DNA from: Bacteroidales bacterium
Lineage (GTDB): Bacteria; Bacteroidota; Bacteroidia; Bacteroidales; Muribaculaceae
Assembly: GCA_014800845.1 (NCBI GenBank)
Contig: JAAVFJ010000028.1
Coordinates: forward strand, 1 to 61,234
Direction: 5' to 3'
DNA length: 61,234 nt
Every line of letters begins with the position of its first letter. Positions within the stretch are counted from its first letter, which is position 1. Position numbers and translations under genes: made by a program. Shown piece by piece: positions 26,431 to 35,097 of the stretch. The notes under the pieces are model-generated. The model searched no databases and was not told where the DNA came from. It worked only from the letters and a program-made list of their open reading frames with translations.

Positions 26431-28204
26431 AGAAATAGGTTTTATGCTTGATTTTGCGTTTCAGCAGGGCATTGTCGGGGTCGAGCGGCAGGGCCTTTTC
26501 CCACATCTCGACGGCGCGCGCGGGCTGAGCGTTCATGAAGAGTATGTCGCCCAGGTGCTCGAAATATTCGGCAGACTCCTCACCCTCCTCCACTTTCTCC
26601 ATCACACTTTCCTGATACTTTAGCGCCTCCTTGTAGTCACCCTTGCGGAAGAGAATCCAGGCGTAAGTGTCAAGATAGGTGGGGAAATCGGGCTTAAGCT
26701 CAATGGCTTTGGCGCTCATCTTCTCGGCGCGGTCCAGGTCGCCGTTGCTTTCAGCCAGATAGTAGGCGTAATTATTCAGGGCCTCGGCATTGTCGGGCTG
26801 CGCGGTGAGGGCGTTGTCATAGGCGAGGCTGGCGCGGGGCATATCCTTTCTCTTATAATAAGTGTCACCGATGAGGGAGTAAATGTCGCTCAGAATACGC
26901 CGGTCCTTGGGGGGGAGGGGAGCCACATTGGCCTCGGTCAGAGTGTCGCCGGGCTCCACACCGGCATGCATCTTTGCAATCATGCGGTGAGCCAGCTTCA
27001 GAGCATCGTCAAGACGCCCGTCAGAGGCATAGGCTATTGCTCCCAGATACATGAATGAAGCATCGGATGCGATGTTCTCAGGCGTGCTCTCAAAGGCCGC
27101 CACGGCTTTGCTATCTTGATTGGCCACAAGCAGGTAATTGAGCTGCATCACGCGGTAGCGGTCATTCTCGGGGTCCATGTCGATGGCTATCCCTATCTGC
27201 TCGGCGGCGTCGTCATAGAGCCCTTTGGCGTAGGAGTACTGTGCGGCAAATTCCTGAATCTTAGGTTCGTGAGGATAGCGGTCGCGCAGGGTGGCGAAGA
27301 GTTTGTCGCCCCGCTTGGTGTCCTTTTTCTGAATCAAGGGGGCCACGAAATCGCCGAGTATGTCAAGCTTCTGATCCAGCTCGAGGTCGTCGGAGAGGAG
27401 CGCTTCGTAGATGTTCTGTTCATACTTCGCCGAGTCACCCATCTGCTGATAGTGCTGGGCGAGAGTCACCTTCACCATGCCGTTGTCGGGCTCGGTGGCA
27501 GCGGCCCGCTCCAGATAGAGGAGCGTGGAGTCGCGGTAGCCGAGGTGCTCGAGCAGGGAGGCTTTTATGAGATAGCCGTTGGCGGCCTCAGGGTATTTTC
27601 TGATGAAAGCGCCGGCCTCGTCGAGAGCGCTCACGGTGTCGCGCTTCATCAGGTAGACCAGCGATTTGCGTATGATAAGCTCCGGCGATGTCCCCTCTGA
27701 CTCCTCATAACGCGAATAGTAGGAGAGAGCGGAGTCAAGCTGCTCCTGCTGCATGAAGTAGCCGGCTATGGTGGGAAGCAGCTCCGTGCGGTTGGGGTAG
27801 AGGCGGGCCACACGCTTTGACACTCTGATGGCTTCGGGCATGTCACCCACGAGGCTGCAGAGGTAGGCGTAATATTCCCCTTCGTTGTAGTCAGCCGGGT
27901 AGGCATCCACATACTCGCGCATGAGGTTGAAATTGGCGGCCACGGCAGCCGAGTCGGTGTCGTCGAGCATAGAGAAGTTGCCGAGCGCCAGGGAGTAGGC
28001 CACGGATTTATTGTCGGGGTCCAGAGCGTGGGCGCGCTTGTAGAGCTCATGGCTTGAAGCGGGGTCACCCTCCATGGCGGCCTGCATCGCCGCCAGTGCG
28101 AAGTGGCGGGCTTTGCGTTGCTCCACGTCAGACACGGCGTGCATCACCACGCTCGTGAGGAGCATGAGTGCCGCGAGTAGATATGTTAAATGCTTGGTTT
28201 TCAT
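26423..28204 (-). CDS. Exported tetratricopeptide-repeat protein
   Basis: The 593-residue protein has a signal peptide (KHLTYLLAALMLLTSVVMHA) and about ten or more TPR units over the remaining length, such as HELYKRAHALDPDNKSVAYSLA, ASLAYDNALTAQPDNAEALNNYAYYLAE and GDYKEALKYQESVM. It probably acts as a periplasmic or outer-membrane-attached scaffold. It lies 13 bp after dut, and the order dut-TPR-DUF4292-EnvC-like is common in Bacteroidales. Confidence 0.85.
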   Translation of the reverse strand: MKTKHLTYLLAALMLLTSVVMHAVSDVEQRKARHFALAAMQAAMEGDPASSHELYKRAHALDPDNKSVAYSLALGNFSMLDDTDSAAVAANFNLMREYVDAYPADYNEGEYYAYLCSLVGDMPEAIRVSKRVARLYPNRTELLPTIAGYFMQQEQLDSALSYYSRYEESEGTSPELIIRKSLVYLMKRDTVSALDEAGAFIRKYPEAANGYLIKASLLEHLGYRDSTLLYLERAAATEPDNGMVKVTLAQHYQQMGDSAKYEQNIYEALLSDDLELDQKLDILGDFVAPLIQKKDTKRGDKLFATLRDRYPHEPKIQEFAAQYSYAKGLYDDAAEQIGIAIDMDPENDRYRVMQLNYLLVANQDSKAVAAFESTPENIASDASFMYLGAIAYASDGRLDDALKLAHRMIAKMHAGVEPGDTLTEANVAPLPPKDRRILSDIYSLIGDTYYKRKDMPRASLAYDNALTAQPDNAEALNNYAYYLAESNGDLDRAEKMSAKAIELKPDFPTYLDTYAWILFRKGDYKEALKYQESVMEKVEEGEESAEYFEHLGDILFMNAQPARAVEMWEKALPLDPDNALLKRKIKHKTYFYE

Positions 28205-28217
28205 TAAGTAAGAGCTG

Positions 28218-28661
28218 TTAATTCACTCCCGAGTGGCCGAAGCCCCCCTCGCCGCGCTGAGTGTCGGGCAGGGTGTCGGTCTCTTCAAGCCTTACGCAGG
28301 CGTGGTGAGCAAATACTAATTGGGCAATGCGTTCGGAGTGGCGCACCGTGAAGGGCTCCGAGCCAAGATTTATGAGGATTACGCCCACCTCGCCGCGATA
28401 GTCGGAATCGATGGTGCCGGGGGCGTTGAGCACCGTAATGCCATGCTTGAGCGCCAGCCCGGAGCGGGGGCGCACCTGACACTCCATCCCCTCGGGGAGA
28501 GCCATGTAGATGCCGGTGGGGATGAGGGCGCGCTGCCCGGGAGGGAGCACTATTTCAGTGTCGGGGAGGTTGGCGCGTATGTCCATGCCGGCGCTGCCGG
28601 GGGTGGCGTAGGCGGGAGCGGGATTGGAGCTGCGGTTGATTATGCTTACGGTTGCTATCAT
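28218..28661 (-). CDS. dut: Deoxyuridine 5'-triphosphate nucleotidohydrolase (dUTPase)
   Basis: The 147-residue trimeric dUTPase has all five motifs: [10 protein letters not shown], the PRSGLA uracil-loop motif, [13 protein letters not shown] with the catalytic aspartate, the hydrophobic QLVFA segment, and the C-terminal [10 protein letters not shown] arm. It hydrolyses dUTP to dUMP, limiting uracil in DNA and feeding dTMP synthesis. It is the first gene of a seven-gene minus-strand unit and has its own promoter at 28684-28715. Confidence 0.95.
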   Translation of the reverse strand: MIATVSIINRSSNPAPAYATPGSAGMDIRANLPDTEIVLPPGQRALIPTGIYMALPEGMECQVRPRSGLALKHGITVLNAPGTIDSDYRGEVGVILINLGSEPFTVRHSERIAQLVFAHHACVRLEETDTLPDTQRGEGGFGHSGVN

Positions 28662-28683
28662 TTTTGTCTTGTTATGGAACTGA

Positions 28684-28715
28684 CAAAGTTAGTGAATTAT
28701 TGAGAAAAATGCAAG
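28684..28715 (-). promoter_or_regulatory. Promoter of the dut operon (CTTG-N20-TAACTTTG)
   Basis: On the minus strand TAACTTTG (28691-28684) is a perfect -7 box. CTTG (28715-28712) lies 20 bases upstream, one mismatch from TTTG. The dut start codon is about 22 bases beyond the -7 box. Confidence 0.65.
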
Positions 28716-28721
28716 CTGATT

Positions 28722-29774
28722 TTAGCGAGGAGCAGGAATTTTATGCAGACGCAGCGTCGCGCCTATGTGGGGGAGCTGCGCGGTCAGCACGCGCGGAGAG
28801 GTAAGCGAGATGCTGCAATCTTCGCTAACGGGCTCGCTGTCAGCGGTGTACCATGTCAGGTGAAAAACCTCGGGGATGCGTGTGGGCGTGCACTCGGCTT
28901 TTAAGCGCCCGGTGTACCAGCCGGGGGCGTTGCGCTCGGCGCCATCCACGTAGATGAGGATATATTCCCCCGAGGGGCGTCGGACCATGGCCAGCGTGTA
29001 GTCGCCGCCGGTGCGCACCACGGAGTCGTCGGTCGTGTAGTCCAGGATGCCCCAGTAGCCTTCGAGGGGGTCGGTGGTGGTGTCAAAACGTGTGCGGAGG
29101 GAATCGGCAGTGTGGGCCGTAAAGAGCGGGTCGTCAGAGAGTTCTGCGCCCGTAAGCCCGAGCCTCAGCACCCGTATGCTCCCCTGGGTAGCTGCTCTCA
29201 CACCACCCTCGGTGACCGGAAAGGAGAGGAAGCGGTTGATGGTGCTGTCCACGGGGTATTCGGCAATGATGCGAGGGTTGCCGATACCCTCGAAGACTTT
29301 CACCACGGGGAGCGAATCGGTGGCGGCTATGCTCAGGCAGAGCTGCCCCGCGGCGCTGGAATGGAGGGGAGATTTTGACGCGGGAGAGGTGAGGGAGGCG
29401 GGTATCTCAATGCGTTCGCCGGAGGTGGAGAGGAGATGCAGGCGGCTGATGAGCTTTTCGGGGGCGGCTTCGTCGAGGCGGCCTGAGAGGGAGCGGGCCA
29501 CGGTGAGGCACAGGGTGTCGGCAGCTTCGTTGACAAAGAGCAATTCGGCGCCGGCGCGGTTGGTGCCGAGCTGCAGCAGCGCCATGATGTTAAACTCCGG
29601 CTCTTCGGCATGAAACCGTGCGAGGAAGGGGGCGCGGCCGGCCTTGAGGGTGAGCACGGGGCTCTCGGAGGGAGGGAAGCCGGTGGTCTCGTCGAAATAC
29701 ACGTAGTCGGCCCCGGCGCTTTGAATCGAAAGAATCAGGAGGGCAAGGAGGAGGAGGAGAGGACAGGGTTTCAT
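28722..29774 (-). CDS. Secreted protein of unknown function
   Basis: The 350-residue protein has a signal peptide (MKPCPLLLLLALLILSIQSAGA). I do not recognise the family. The mature part is rich in beta-strand patterns, with YVYFDETTGFPPSESPVLTLKAG at the start and EGYWGILDYTTDDSVVRTGGDYTLAMVRR, EYILIYVDGAE and FHLTWYTADSEPVSEDCSISL in the second half. The second part resembles a lipocalin-like beta barrel measuring a displayed phenotype, but this is only an impression. The ATG at 29772-29774 overlaps the LysE stop by 4 bp (ATGA), which supports this start over the longer open frame. Confidence 0.7.
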   Translation of the reverse strand: MKPCPLLLLLALLILSIQSAGADYVYFDETTGFPPSESPVLTLKAGRAPFLARFHAEEPEFNIMALLQLGTNRAGAELLFVNEAADTLCLTVARSLSGRLDEAAPEKLISRLHLLSTSGERIEIPASLTSPASKSPLHSSAAGQLCLSIAATDSLPVVKVFEGIGNPRIIAEYPVDSTINRFLSFPVTEGGVRAATQGSIRVLRLGLTGAELSDDPLFTAHTADSLRTRFDTTTDPLEGYWGILDYTTDDSVVRTGGDYTLAMVRRPSGEYILIYVDGAERNAPGWYTGRLKAECTPTRIPEVFHLTWYTADSEPVSEDCSISLTSPRVLTAQLPHIGATLRLHKIPAPR

Positions 29775-30412
29775 GCAGCTAATGCCTTGATGGATGTGAT
29801 GATACCTACGCAGGCGAAGATGAGGATGATGGTGCCCGTGATGCGGTTGATGAGCCACATGGAGCGCAGGTTGAAGTGGGTGCGCACCTTGTTGACGCAC
29901 CAGGTGATGGAGTACCACCAGAGCAGCGCGCCCACGGCTATGAAGATGAATCCCCCCACGTAGTGATACCAGAGCATGCCTGCCTCCAGGAAATTCATGC
30001 GTGCGAAGATGCCTATTATCAGGAAGATTATCAGGGGGTTACTCACGGTGAAAAGGAAGCCTGTGAGGATGTCGTTGCGCGGGGAAGCGGGGGCGGAATC
30101 CTTGTTTTTGAATCCCGGCATAGGCTTCTTTCGAAACAGGTAGATGCCGAAGCCTACGAGCACGAGCGAGCCTATGAGCTGGATAATGCTTTGATTGTCA
30201 GTGATGAAGTCCTCGATTAGCGAGAGGCCGAAGCAGGTGATGAGGCAGTAGAAGAGGTCGGAGATAGCCGCTCCCACCCCGGTGTAGAATCCGGAGAGGC
30301 GTCCGCTGTTGAGTGTACGCTGAATGCAGAGTACGCCTACGGGGCCCATGGGCGCTGAAATCACAATGCCCACGACTAATGCTCGTAATATGGTGTAAAT
30401 CAGTAGTTCCAC
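29771..30412 (-). CDS. LysE-family exporter
   Basis: The 213-residue protein has six predicted membrane helices and the LysE/RhtB N-terminal signature ISAPMGPVGVLCIQRTLNSGRLSGFYTGVGAAISDLFYC. The family exports amino acids and related solutes; the substrate is not predictable. The start codon is GTG (complement of 30410-30412), since the next methionine is already inside the first helix. It is translationally coupled to the secreted protein downstream. Confidence 0.85.
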   Translation of the reverse strand: MELLIYTILRALVVGIVISAPMGPVGVLCIQRTLNSGRLSGFYTGVGAAISDLFYCLITCFGLSLIEDFITDNQSIIQLIGSLVLVGFGIYLFRKKPMPGFKNKDSAPASPRNDILTGFLFTVSNPLIIFLIIGIFARMNFLEAGMLWYHYVGGFIFIAVGALLWWYSITWCVNKVRTHFNLRSMWLINRITGTIILIFACVGIITSIKALAA

Positions 30413-30454
30413 TAATCAGTTTTTACGTTCCTCCCTCGGCGGGGGGTGAGGTGG

Positions 30455-30973
30455 CTATCTCACAATCATGTAGCCACCGTTCTGGGCTATAGCCCGATAG
30501 CGCTCCAGGGCATATTTCACCGAGCCGGTGAGCGCGGGGCCGGAGATGGGCGCGCCCGCAGCCATGGTGACATCGTAGACAGAGCCGCACACCGGGCACT
30601 TGGCGTTGAGCTGCTCGTCAATCTGCACGCGAATCTGAGCATTGCACTCCACGGGGCAGGCCAGATCGTAAGCCAGAGGTTCAACAACTCCGGCCTCAAA
30701 GGGGTTCATGCCCTCTATGAGCAGCACGCCGCCGAAGCCCGTGTAGGTGGTCTGAGTGAAAGGGAAGTTGGCCGGCGAATTGGTCTCGCGTATGAAATAG
30801 GTGTAATCACCATAGCCATGCACGCCATAGACGTTCCACAGCCCTGTATTCGCCAGATTTATCTGCACATTGAAGGCCGGAATACGCGTGTCATCTATTT
30901 CATTGTCACACCCCGCAAGGCAGAGCAGGGTGAGGAGTGCCGGGAGCAGACGATGGAGTATTCTTGCTTTCAA
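30455..30973 (-). CDS. Rieske-like lipoprotein with four cysteines in place of Cys/His ligands
   Basis: The 172-residue protein has a lipoprotein signal with LAGC (Cys22). Its C-terminal half resembles a Rieske domain: LACPVEC (Cys106, Cys110), 15 residues later CPVCG (Cys126, Cys129), then GAPISGPAL...ALERYRA, which is like the final Rieske loop. A standard Rieske site is CxH...CxxH; here the histidines are absent and both boxes carry two cysteines. It could bind zinc, iron or a different cluster on the outer face of a membrane. The start codon is TTG. The function is unknown. Confidence 0.65.
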   Translation of the reverse strand: MKARILHRLLPALLTLLCLAGCDNEIDDTRIPAFNVQINLANTGLWNVYGVHGYGDYTYFIRETNSPANFPFTQTTYTGFGGVLLIEGMNPFEAGVVEPLAYDLACPVECNAQIRVQIDEQLNAKCPVCGSVYDVTMAAGAPISGPALTGSVKYALERYRAIAQNGGYMIVR

Positions 30974-31020
30974 TGTGCTGAGGTTCTAATGTGCTGAGGT
31001 GCTAAAGTTTAAACAATCGG

Positions 31021-31473
31021 TTACGCCTGGGCAGCGTCAAAGGGGATGCCACCCATGAGCTCTGCCACCTTGTCGGCCACCTGCTGCAGCGGGCCCTTCA
31101 CCATGGGGCGGAGCATCATCGGCACGTCGGCGTCGATAACGCACTGCACCTCGGTGGTGTTCTCGGTGAGGGGGCGCAGATGGAGCTGCAGAGTGATGTC
31201 GATAGGGAGGTCGGCAGCCTTGAGGCTTATGAGCGAGGGGCGCTCGCAGCGGGCCAGACGCAGAGTGACGGCGCCGGTGGGGCCGCCGGGGAGCGTGAGG
31301 CTGTCGGGGGTGATTTCCACCTTGCGCAGCTGCTCGAGCTTATCGGCCGGCACGCGGCTCTCGTCGGCGTTGTCAATGAGGCGACGCAGGTTCTCGGGAT
31401 TGCTCAGGAGGTCATAGATGGCTTCGGCATTACCGTGGGCCTCGACGGCGCGGCTCTTAAATTCTGATGCCAT
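31021..31473 (-). CDS. SRPBCC-fold (START-like) protein
   Basis: The 150-residue protein follows the SRPBCC pattern: FKSRAVEAHGNAEAIYDLLSNPENLRRLID at the start, alternating strands, and a long C-terminal helix PMVKGPLQQVADKVAELM. These proteins form a helix-grip pocket for hydrophobic ligands. The ligand is unknown. It follows pyrE by 6 bp and is probably cotranscribed with it. Confidence 0.78.
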   Translation of the reverse strand: MASEFKSRAVEAHGNAEAIYDLLSNPENLRRLIDNADESRVPADKLEQLRKVEITPDSLTLPGGPTGAVTLRLARCERPSLISLKAADLPIDITLQLHLRPLTENTTEVQCVIDADVPMMLRPMVKGPLQQVADKVAELMGGIPFDAAQA

Positions 31474-31479
31474 AATCGC

Positions 31480-32130
31480 TTAAGCTTTGGGAGATTGAAC
31501 GGGCACCCAGTTGGCGGGGTCTTTGCGCCATTCGCGCAGAGTCTCCAGCTCATCCTCCTGGATATAATTAGTGGCCAGGGCAGCTTCCAGCATAGCTGAA
31601 TAGTTGGAGAGGGTGATGAGCTGCACGTTGGCGTCGCGGAACCGCTTTACAGACACGGGGAACTCGTAGCTGAACATGGCGCACATGCCGAGCACCTCGC
31701 AGGCAGCGGCGCGAATAGCCTCTACAGCCTTGAGCGATGAGCCGCCGGTGCTGATCAGGTCCTCGATTACCACCACCTTGGAGCCGGGCTTCAGGTTACC
31801 CTCGATGAGGTTCTCCAGGCCGTGGTCCTTGGGAGTGGAACGCACATAGACGTAGGGGAGGCCCAGAGTGTCGGCTACCAGGGCACCCATGGCGATGGCG
31901 CCGGTGGCTACACCTGCAATGGCTTCCACCTCAGGATAATTCTCCAGAATGAGGCGAGAGAGCTCTACCTTGATGAATGAACGGATGTCGGGGTAAGAGA
32001 GGGTCTTGCGGTTGTCGGTGTATATGGGTGAGTTCCAACCTGAAGCCCAAGTGAAGGGGTTGTTGGGTTGGAGCTTGATTGCGCTAATCTGAAGCAGTTT
32101 CTCGGCTAATTGACGGTCAGGGCTTTTCAT
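31480..32130 (-). CDS. pyrE: Orotate phosphoribosyltransferase
   Basis: The 216-residue protein makes OMP from orotate and PRPP in pyrimidine synthesis. It has FTWASGWNSPIYTDNRKTLSYP, IAGVATGAIAMGA, YVRSTPKDHG with the catalytic lysine, and the PRPP loop VVVIEDLISTGGSS. Other pyr genes are not nearby. A -7 box at 32232-32239 would give a leader of about 100 nt. Confidence 0.95.
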   Translation of the reverse strand: MKSPDRQLAEKLLQISAIKLQPNNPFTWASGWNSPIYTDNRKTLSYPDIRSFIKVELSRLILENYPEVEAIAGVATGAIAMGALVADTLGLPYVYVRSTPKDHGLENLIEGNLKPGSKVVVIEDLISTGGSSLKAVEAIRAAACEVLGMCAMFSYEFPVSVKRFRDANVQLITLSNYSAMLEAALATNYIQEDELETLREWRKDPANWVPVQSPKA

Positions 32131-32231
32131 ATATGTATATTGATTTAAAAAATGCTATCATAAAAGGGGAATCCGGAAAATGGAAACGCTAATCCGGAAG
32201 CAAGCGTAGATGCCTGTCCTCTTTAAGTGTG

Positions 32232-32239
32232 CAAAATTA
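32232..32239 (-). promoter_or_regulatory. Possible -7 box upstream of pyrE (TAATTTTG)
   Basis: The minus strand reads TAATTTTG at 32239-32232, but no TTTG is found 19-21 bases upstream. The remaining intergenic part (32240-32414) shows no other feature. Confidence 0.4.
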
Positions 32240-32414
32240 ATCAAAAATTGCGAAATCCCCGCGCTCTCTCAACAAAAAAATGTGTCCCTGCTCCCCGGCG
32301 GCTGCAAACAGCCTTTTGGCCCGCCCCTCCGCGGCTGCGTATCCCGGTGATTTCTGCTCCCGAGGTGTGAAAAAATATGTCCCACTTGTGTTCAAAAATA
32401 TTTCACACTCAAGT

Positions 32415-32446
32415 CTTGGCGCGCCGAGGGAGCCTTACTAATTTTG
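32415..32446 (+). promoter_or_regulatory. Promoter of the WG-repeat gene (CTTG-N20-TAATTTTG)
   Basis: TAATTTTG at 32439-32446 is a perfect -7 box with CTTG at 32415-32418, 20 bases upstream. The ATG at 32474 is 27 bases after the box. Confidence 0.65.
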
Positions 32447-32473
32447 CGGACAAATATAAATCAAATTATTCAC

Positions 32474-34243
32474 ATGAAAATCAGAACTGACATTGCGCGC
32501 ATCGCATTTGGCGGACTTATATTAGCTGCCGGTATTCTAACCCCTGCCTCAGCTTTCGGCTGGGATCGTAAGGGAGAGGCTCTCTTGGGCGAGAAATATG
32601 GATTTGGTGATTCTTTTGTGCGAAAGGAGGGGTGTATACCCGTAATGGAAAATGGCCTCTGGGGCTTCATAAAAACGGATGGAAAGGTGACAATCAAACC
32701 TAAGTATGAGGAGATTGGCACGCCGCAGAAGTATGAAATGTACAGCTCCTTAGGTGATAAGCATCTTGACAGAATGCTTATACCCGTGAAGTTTAAGGGT
32801 AAGTGGGGCTTTGTGGACCAAAGCGGTAAGGAGATAATAAAGCCCGAGTTTGACCAGGTGGGCGTATTCACCTCCGAACTGACCAGAAACGCGCTTGGCG
32901 ATCCCTCCTATAACAACTATTGCGTTGTGGTTAAAGGCAATGACGTTTTACTCATAGACAGAAAAGGCAAAACTAAGGAAGTGTTGGGTTCCGGCTATGA
33001 TAAAATCATACCTGCTAAAGGTGCTATCCTGGGTTTGACGAATGGTAGACTTCTACTGATAAGGGACATGCCTGGGAGCCGTGCTAAAGTCACTACATTG
33101 CCCGACTTCTTCAAAGTGAGTATCGGTGAAGATTTCAAGCTGTATGACAAGAATGGCGATGAGATGCCGTTAAAGATTGTAGGAATTAATGATAAACCTG
33201 CGGCTTATCTTGTTGATTGTAATGGTACGACGCGTCTGTATGACGAGGAGCTTTCGCCCCTGTCCACCGCTGATTATGCCGGTTGGTATCCGAAAGATAA
33301 CGTTGTACTTTTCCAAAGAAAAGATGGCAAATATGATGTCTTTTCAGCCGCAGAACGGAAGATTGTAGGCTCCACTGATAAATATGTGGTGGAACTCGCT
33401 AACGGCTATATGCTCTTCGCTCCTAATGCCGATTCCAAAAATGTGGGCTTGGCCACCATGAGCGACCAGGTAGTGCTCCCTGCTGAATATGAGAGCATTA
33501 AGTTTGCGAAAGATGGTAAGTATCTCTTCATTAAAAAGGATGGCAAATTTGGTTTGGCTACCCCTGCCGGTGAAGTGATTCTCCCCTGTGAGTACACAAA
33601 TCTGACTCCTGCCGGTGACAATGTCTTTGTGACCGGAGCCAATGGCGCAGGCATCTATAATCTGGCTCAAGGCAAGATGGTTAAGCCCGTAGGAACATAC
33701 ACCAAGCTTGGTAACTATGTTAATAAGTATGATGCTTACTGGGTTGGTAAGGGAGACAAGTGGGGTGTAATCTCCTCAGACTTCGCTCGCGAAATCATAC
33801 CCCCGGTTTATAATAAAATAAGTACCGGTTTTAGCAATACACTTGACAAGGACAAATATACATTCCACGTAACCGCTGCCGACGGCACCGTAGGGGTCAT
33901 CAATGCCAAGACAGGTAAAACCATCATCCCCACCGGACGCTACACCGGCATCAAGGGCTACGATTTGGATGGCATCTGCGTGCAGAAGGGCAACAAAGTG
34001 GGTCTGGTAGACCTGAACACCGGCAAACAACTCGTTCCCCCGATTCATACAGAGATAATCGGAAAAGGTAATGGCCGTATATTGGCTGGCGATAACCTTC
34101 CCGGTGGTAAGGGAATTTTTTATATCTATGATCAGAAGGGAACGCTCGTGAAAAAGCAGGCGTTTAACACATCTCAGCGCACCGCAATTGTCAATTTCAT
34201 GAAGACATGGTTGGGCAACTTCCCTGCAACTTACGACTTTTGA
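32474..34243 (+). CDS. Exported WG-repeat protein
   Basis: The 589-residue protein has a signal peptide (MKIRTDIARIAFGGLILAAGILTPASA). It consists of WG/KWG beta-propeller-like repeats, such as ENGLWGFIKTDGKVTIKPKY, FKGKWGFVDQSGKEIIKPEF, KDGKFGLATPAGEVILPCEY and KGDKWGVISSDFAREIIPPVY. Such repeats are common in Bacteroidetes exported proteins and probably mediate binding. The function is unknown. The open frame begins at a TTG at 32444 inside the -7 box, so the ATG at 32474 is the start. Confidence 0.85.
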   Translation: MKIRTDIARIAFGGLILAAGILTPASAFGWDRKGEALLGEKYGFGDSFVRKEGCIPVMENGLWGFIKTDGKVTIKPKYEEIGTPQKYEMYSSLGDKHLDRMLIPVKFKGKWGFVDQSGKEIIKPEFDQVGVFTSELTRNALGDPSYNNYCVVVKGNDVLLIDRKGKTKEVLGSGYDKIIPAKGAILGLTNGRLLLIRDMPGSRAKVTTLPDFFKVSIGEDFKLYDKNGDEMPLKIVGINDKPAAYLVDCNGTTRLYDEELSPLSTADYAGWYPKDNVVLFQRKDGKYDVFSAAERKIVGSTDKYVVELANGYMLFAPNADSKNVGLATMSDQVVLPAEYESIKFAKDGKYLFIKKDGKFGLATPAGEVILPCEYTNLTPAGDNVFVTGANGAGIYNLAQGKMVKPVGTYTKLGNYVNKYDAYWVGKGDKWGVISSDFAREIIPPVYNKISTGFSNTLDKDKYTFHVTAADGTVGVINAKTGKTIIPTGRYTGIKGYDLDGICVQKGNKVGLVDLNTGKQLVPPIHTEIIGKGNGRILAGDNLPGGKGIFYIYDQKGTLVKKQAFNTSQRTAIVNFMKTWLGNFPATYDF

Positions 34244-34296
34244 CGTAACTAATTAGCACCGCAACCCCGCTGCTCCGCGTTGCGGGTTGGCGGCGG

Positions 34297-34390
34297 GAAT
34301 GGCGGAGTGATTCGTTTTGGTTAGCCGGGGGTGAAATCGCGTAGAGATTTCACCCCCGGTAATGTTGTCATACAATCCCGGCGGGATTGG
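34297..34390. repeat. Dispersed hairpin repeat, copy 1
   Basis: This is the first of three copies (others at 44981-45121 and 60977-61117). A perfect 14-bp stem CCGGGGGTGAAATC (34325-34338) / GATTTCACCCCCGG (34346-34359) has a 7-nt loop, preceded by GATTCGTTTTGGTTAG and followed by a second hairpin CAATCCC/GGGATTG (34373-34389). The three copies are nearly identical across the stem. It lies after the WG gene and could stop transcription, although no T run follows. Confidence 0.75.
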
Positions 34391-34424
34391 GGTTTTTGCG
34401 GTTGGTTTAAAACATTTTGGGGTG

Positions 34425-34460
34425 GACTATTGTTGCATTATTGACTATTGTTACATTATT
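34425..34460 (+). repeat. Two tandem 18-bp repeats directly before a start codon
   Basis: GACTATTGTTGCATTATT (34425-34442) and GACTATTGTTACATTATT (34443-34460) differ at one base. The second copy ends exactly where the ATG at 34461 begins. They may be a small duplication of the promoter or leader, or a protein binding site. Confidence 0.65.
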
Positions 34461-35036
34461 ATGGATATAGATATCGAGACGCATCCTTGGCCGCCATTTG
34501 CACCTCCCGGTGCTAAAATTCTCATCATGGGCACTTTCCCTCCGGGGGCTCATCGGTGGAGCATGGACTTTTATTACCCCAACCGCACCAATGACTTCTG
34601 GTACATGATGGGGCTGATTTTCTATGGCGACCCGCGTGCGCTCTGCATGCCAGACTCAAAGGAGTTTGACCTGCCCCGCATCAAGCAACTCTTGACTGAA
34701 AGGGGGATTGCCCTCAATGACACCGGCTACAGAATCCGTCGCCTAAAGGGTAATGCTTCCGATAAGTTTCTTGAAATAGTGGAGCCGGTGCACCTGCGCG
34801 AACTGCTCGCGAAGCTGCCCGACTGCCACACACTCGCCACCACCGGCGAGAAGGCTGCCGGAGTCATTGCCGAGCTCACCTCCACCCCCGCACCGAAGAT
34901 GGGGGAGTGTGTGGAGAGTGCCGACGGGCTCACAATCTGGCGCATGCCCTCCACAAGTCGGGCCTATCCTTTAGCGCTTGCCAAAAAGGCGGAATACTAC
35001 GGGAAAATGTTTCGTCAGGCGGGAATATTAAAATAA
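34461..35036 (+). CDS. Uracil-DNA glycosylase-fold protein
   Basis: The 191-residue protein begins with HPWPPFAPPGAKILIMGTFPPGAHRWSMDFYYPNRTNDFW, the water-activating-loop region of a Bacteroidetes branch of the uracil-DNA glycosylase superfamily. It ends with WRMPSTSRAYPLALAKKAEYY, the position of the DNA-intercalation motif. It probably removes damaged or mismatched bases, with unknown specificity. The frame is open upstream to 34362 through the hairpin repeat, but the conserved part begins at the ATG at 34461. Confidence 0.78.
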   Translation: MDIDIETHPWPPFAPPGAKILIMGTFPPGAHRWSMDFYYPNRTNDFWYMMGLIFYGDPRALCMPDSKEFDLPRIKQLLTERGIALNDTGYRIRRLKGNASDKFLEIVEPVHLRELLAKLPDCHTLATTGEKAAGVIAELTSTPAPKMGECVESADGLTIWRMPSTSRAYPLALAKKAEYYGKMFRQAGILK

Positions 35037-35037
35037 A

Positions 35038-35069
35038 TTTGTGAATATTATAATTAATGTTTATCTTTG
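35038..35069 (+). promoter_or_regulatory. Promoter of the DUF805 gene (TTTG-N20-TATCTTTG)
   Basis: TTTG at 35038-35041 is 20 bases before TATCTTTG at 35062-35069; both boxes match the consensus. It begins immediately after the stop codon of the preceding gene. Confidence 0.72.
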
Positions 35070-35097
35070 CAGGGTCTTTTAACTAATTTTTGAGAAT

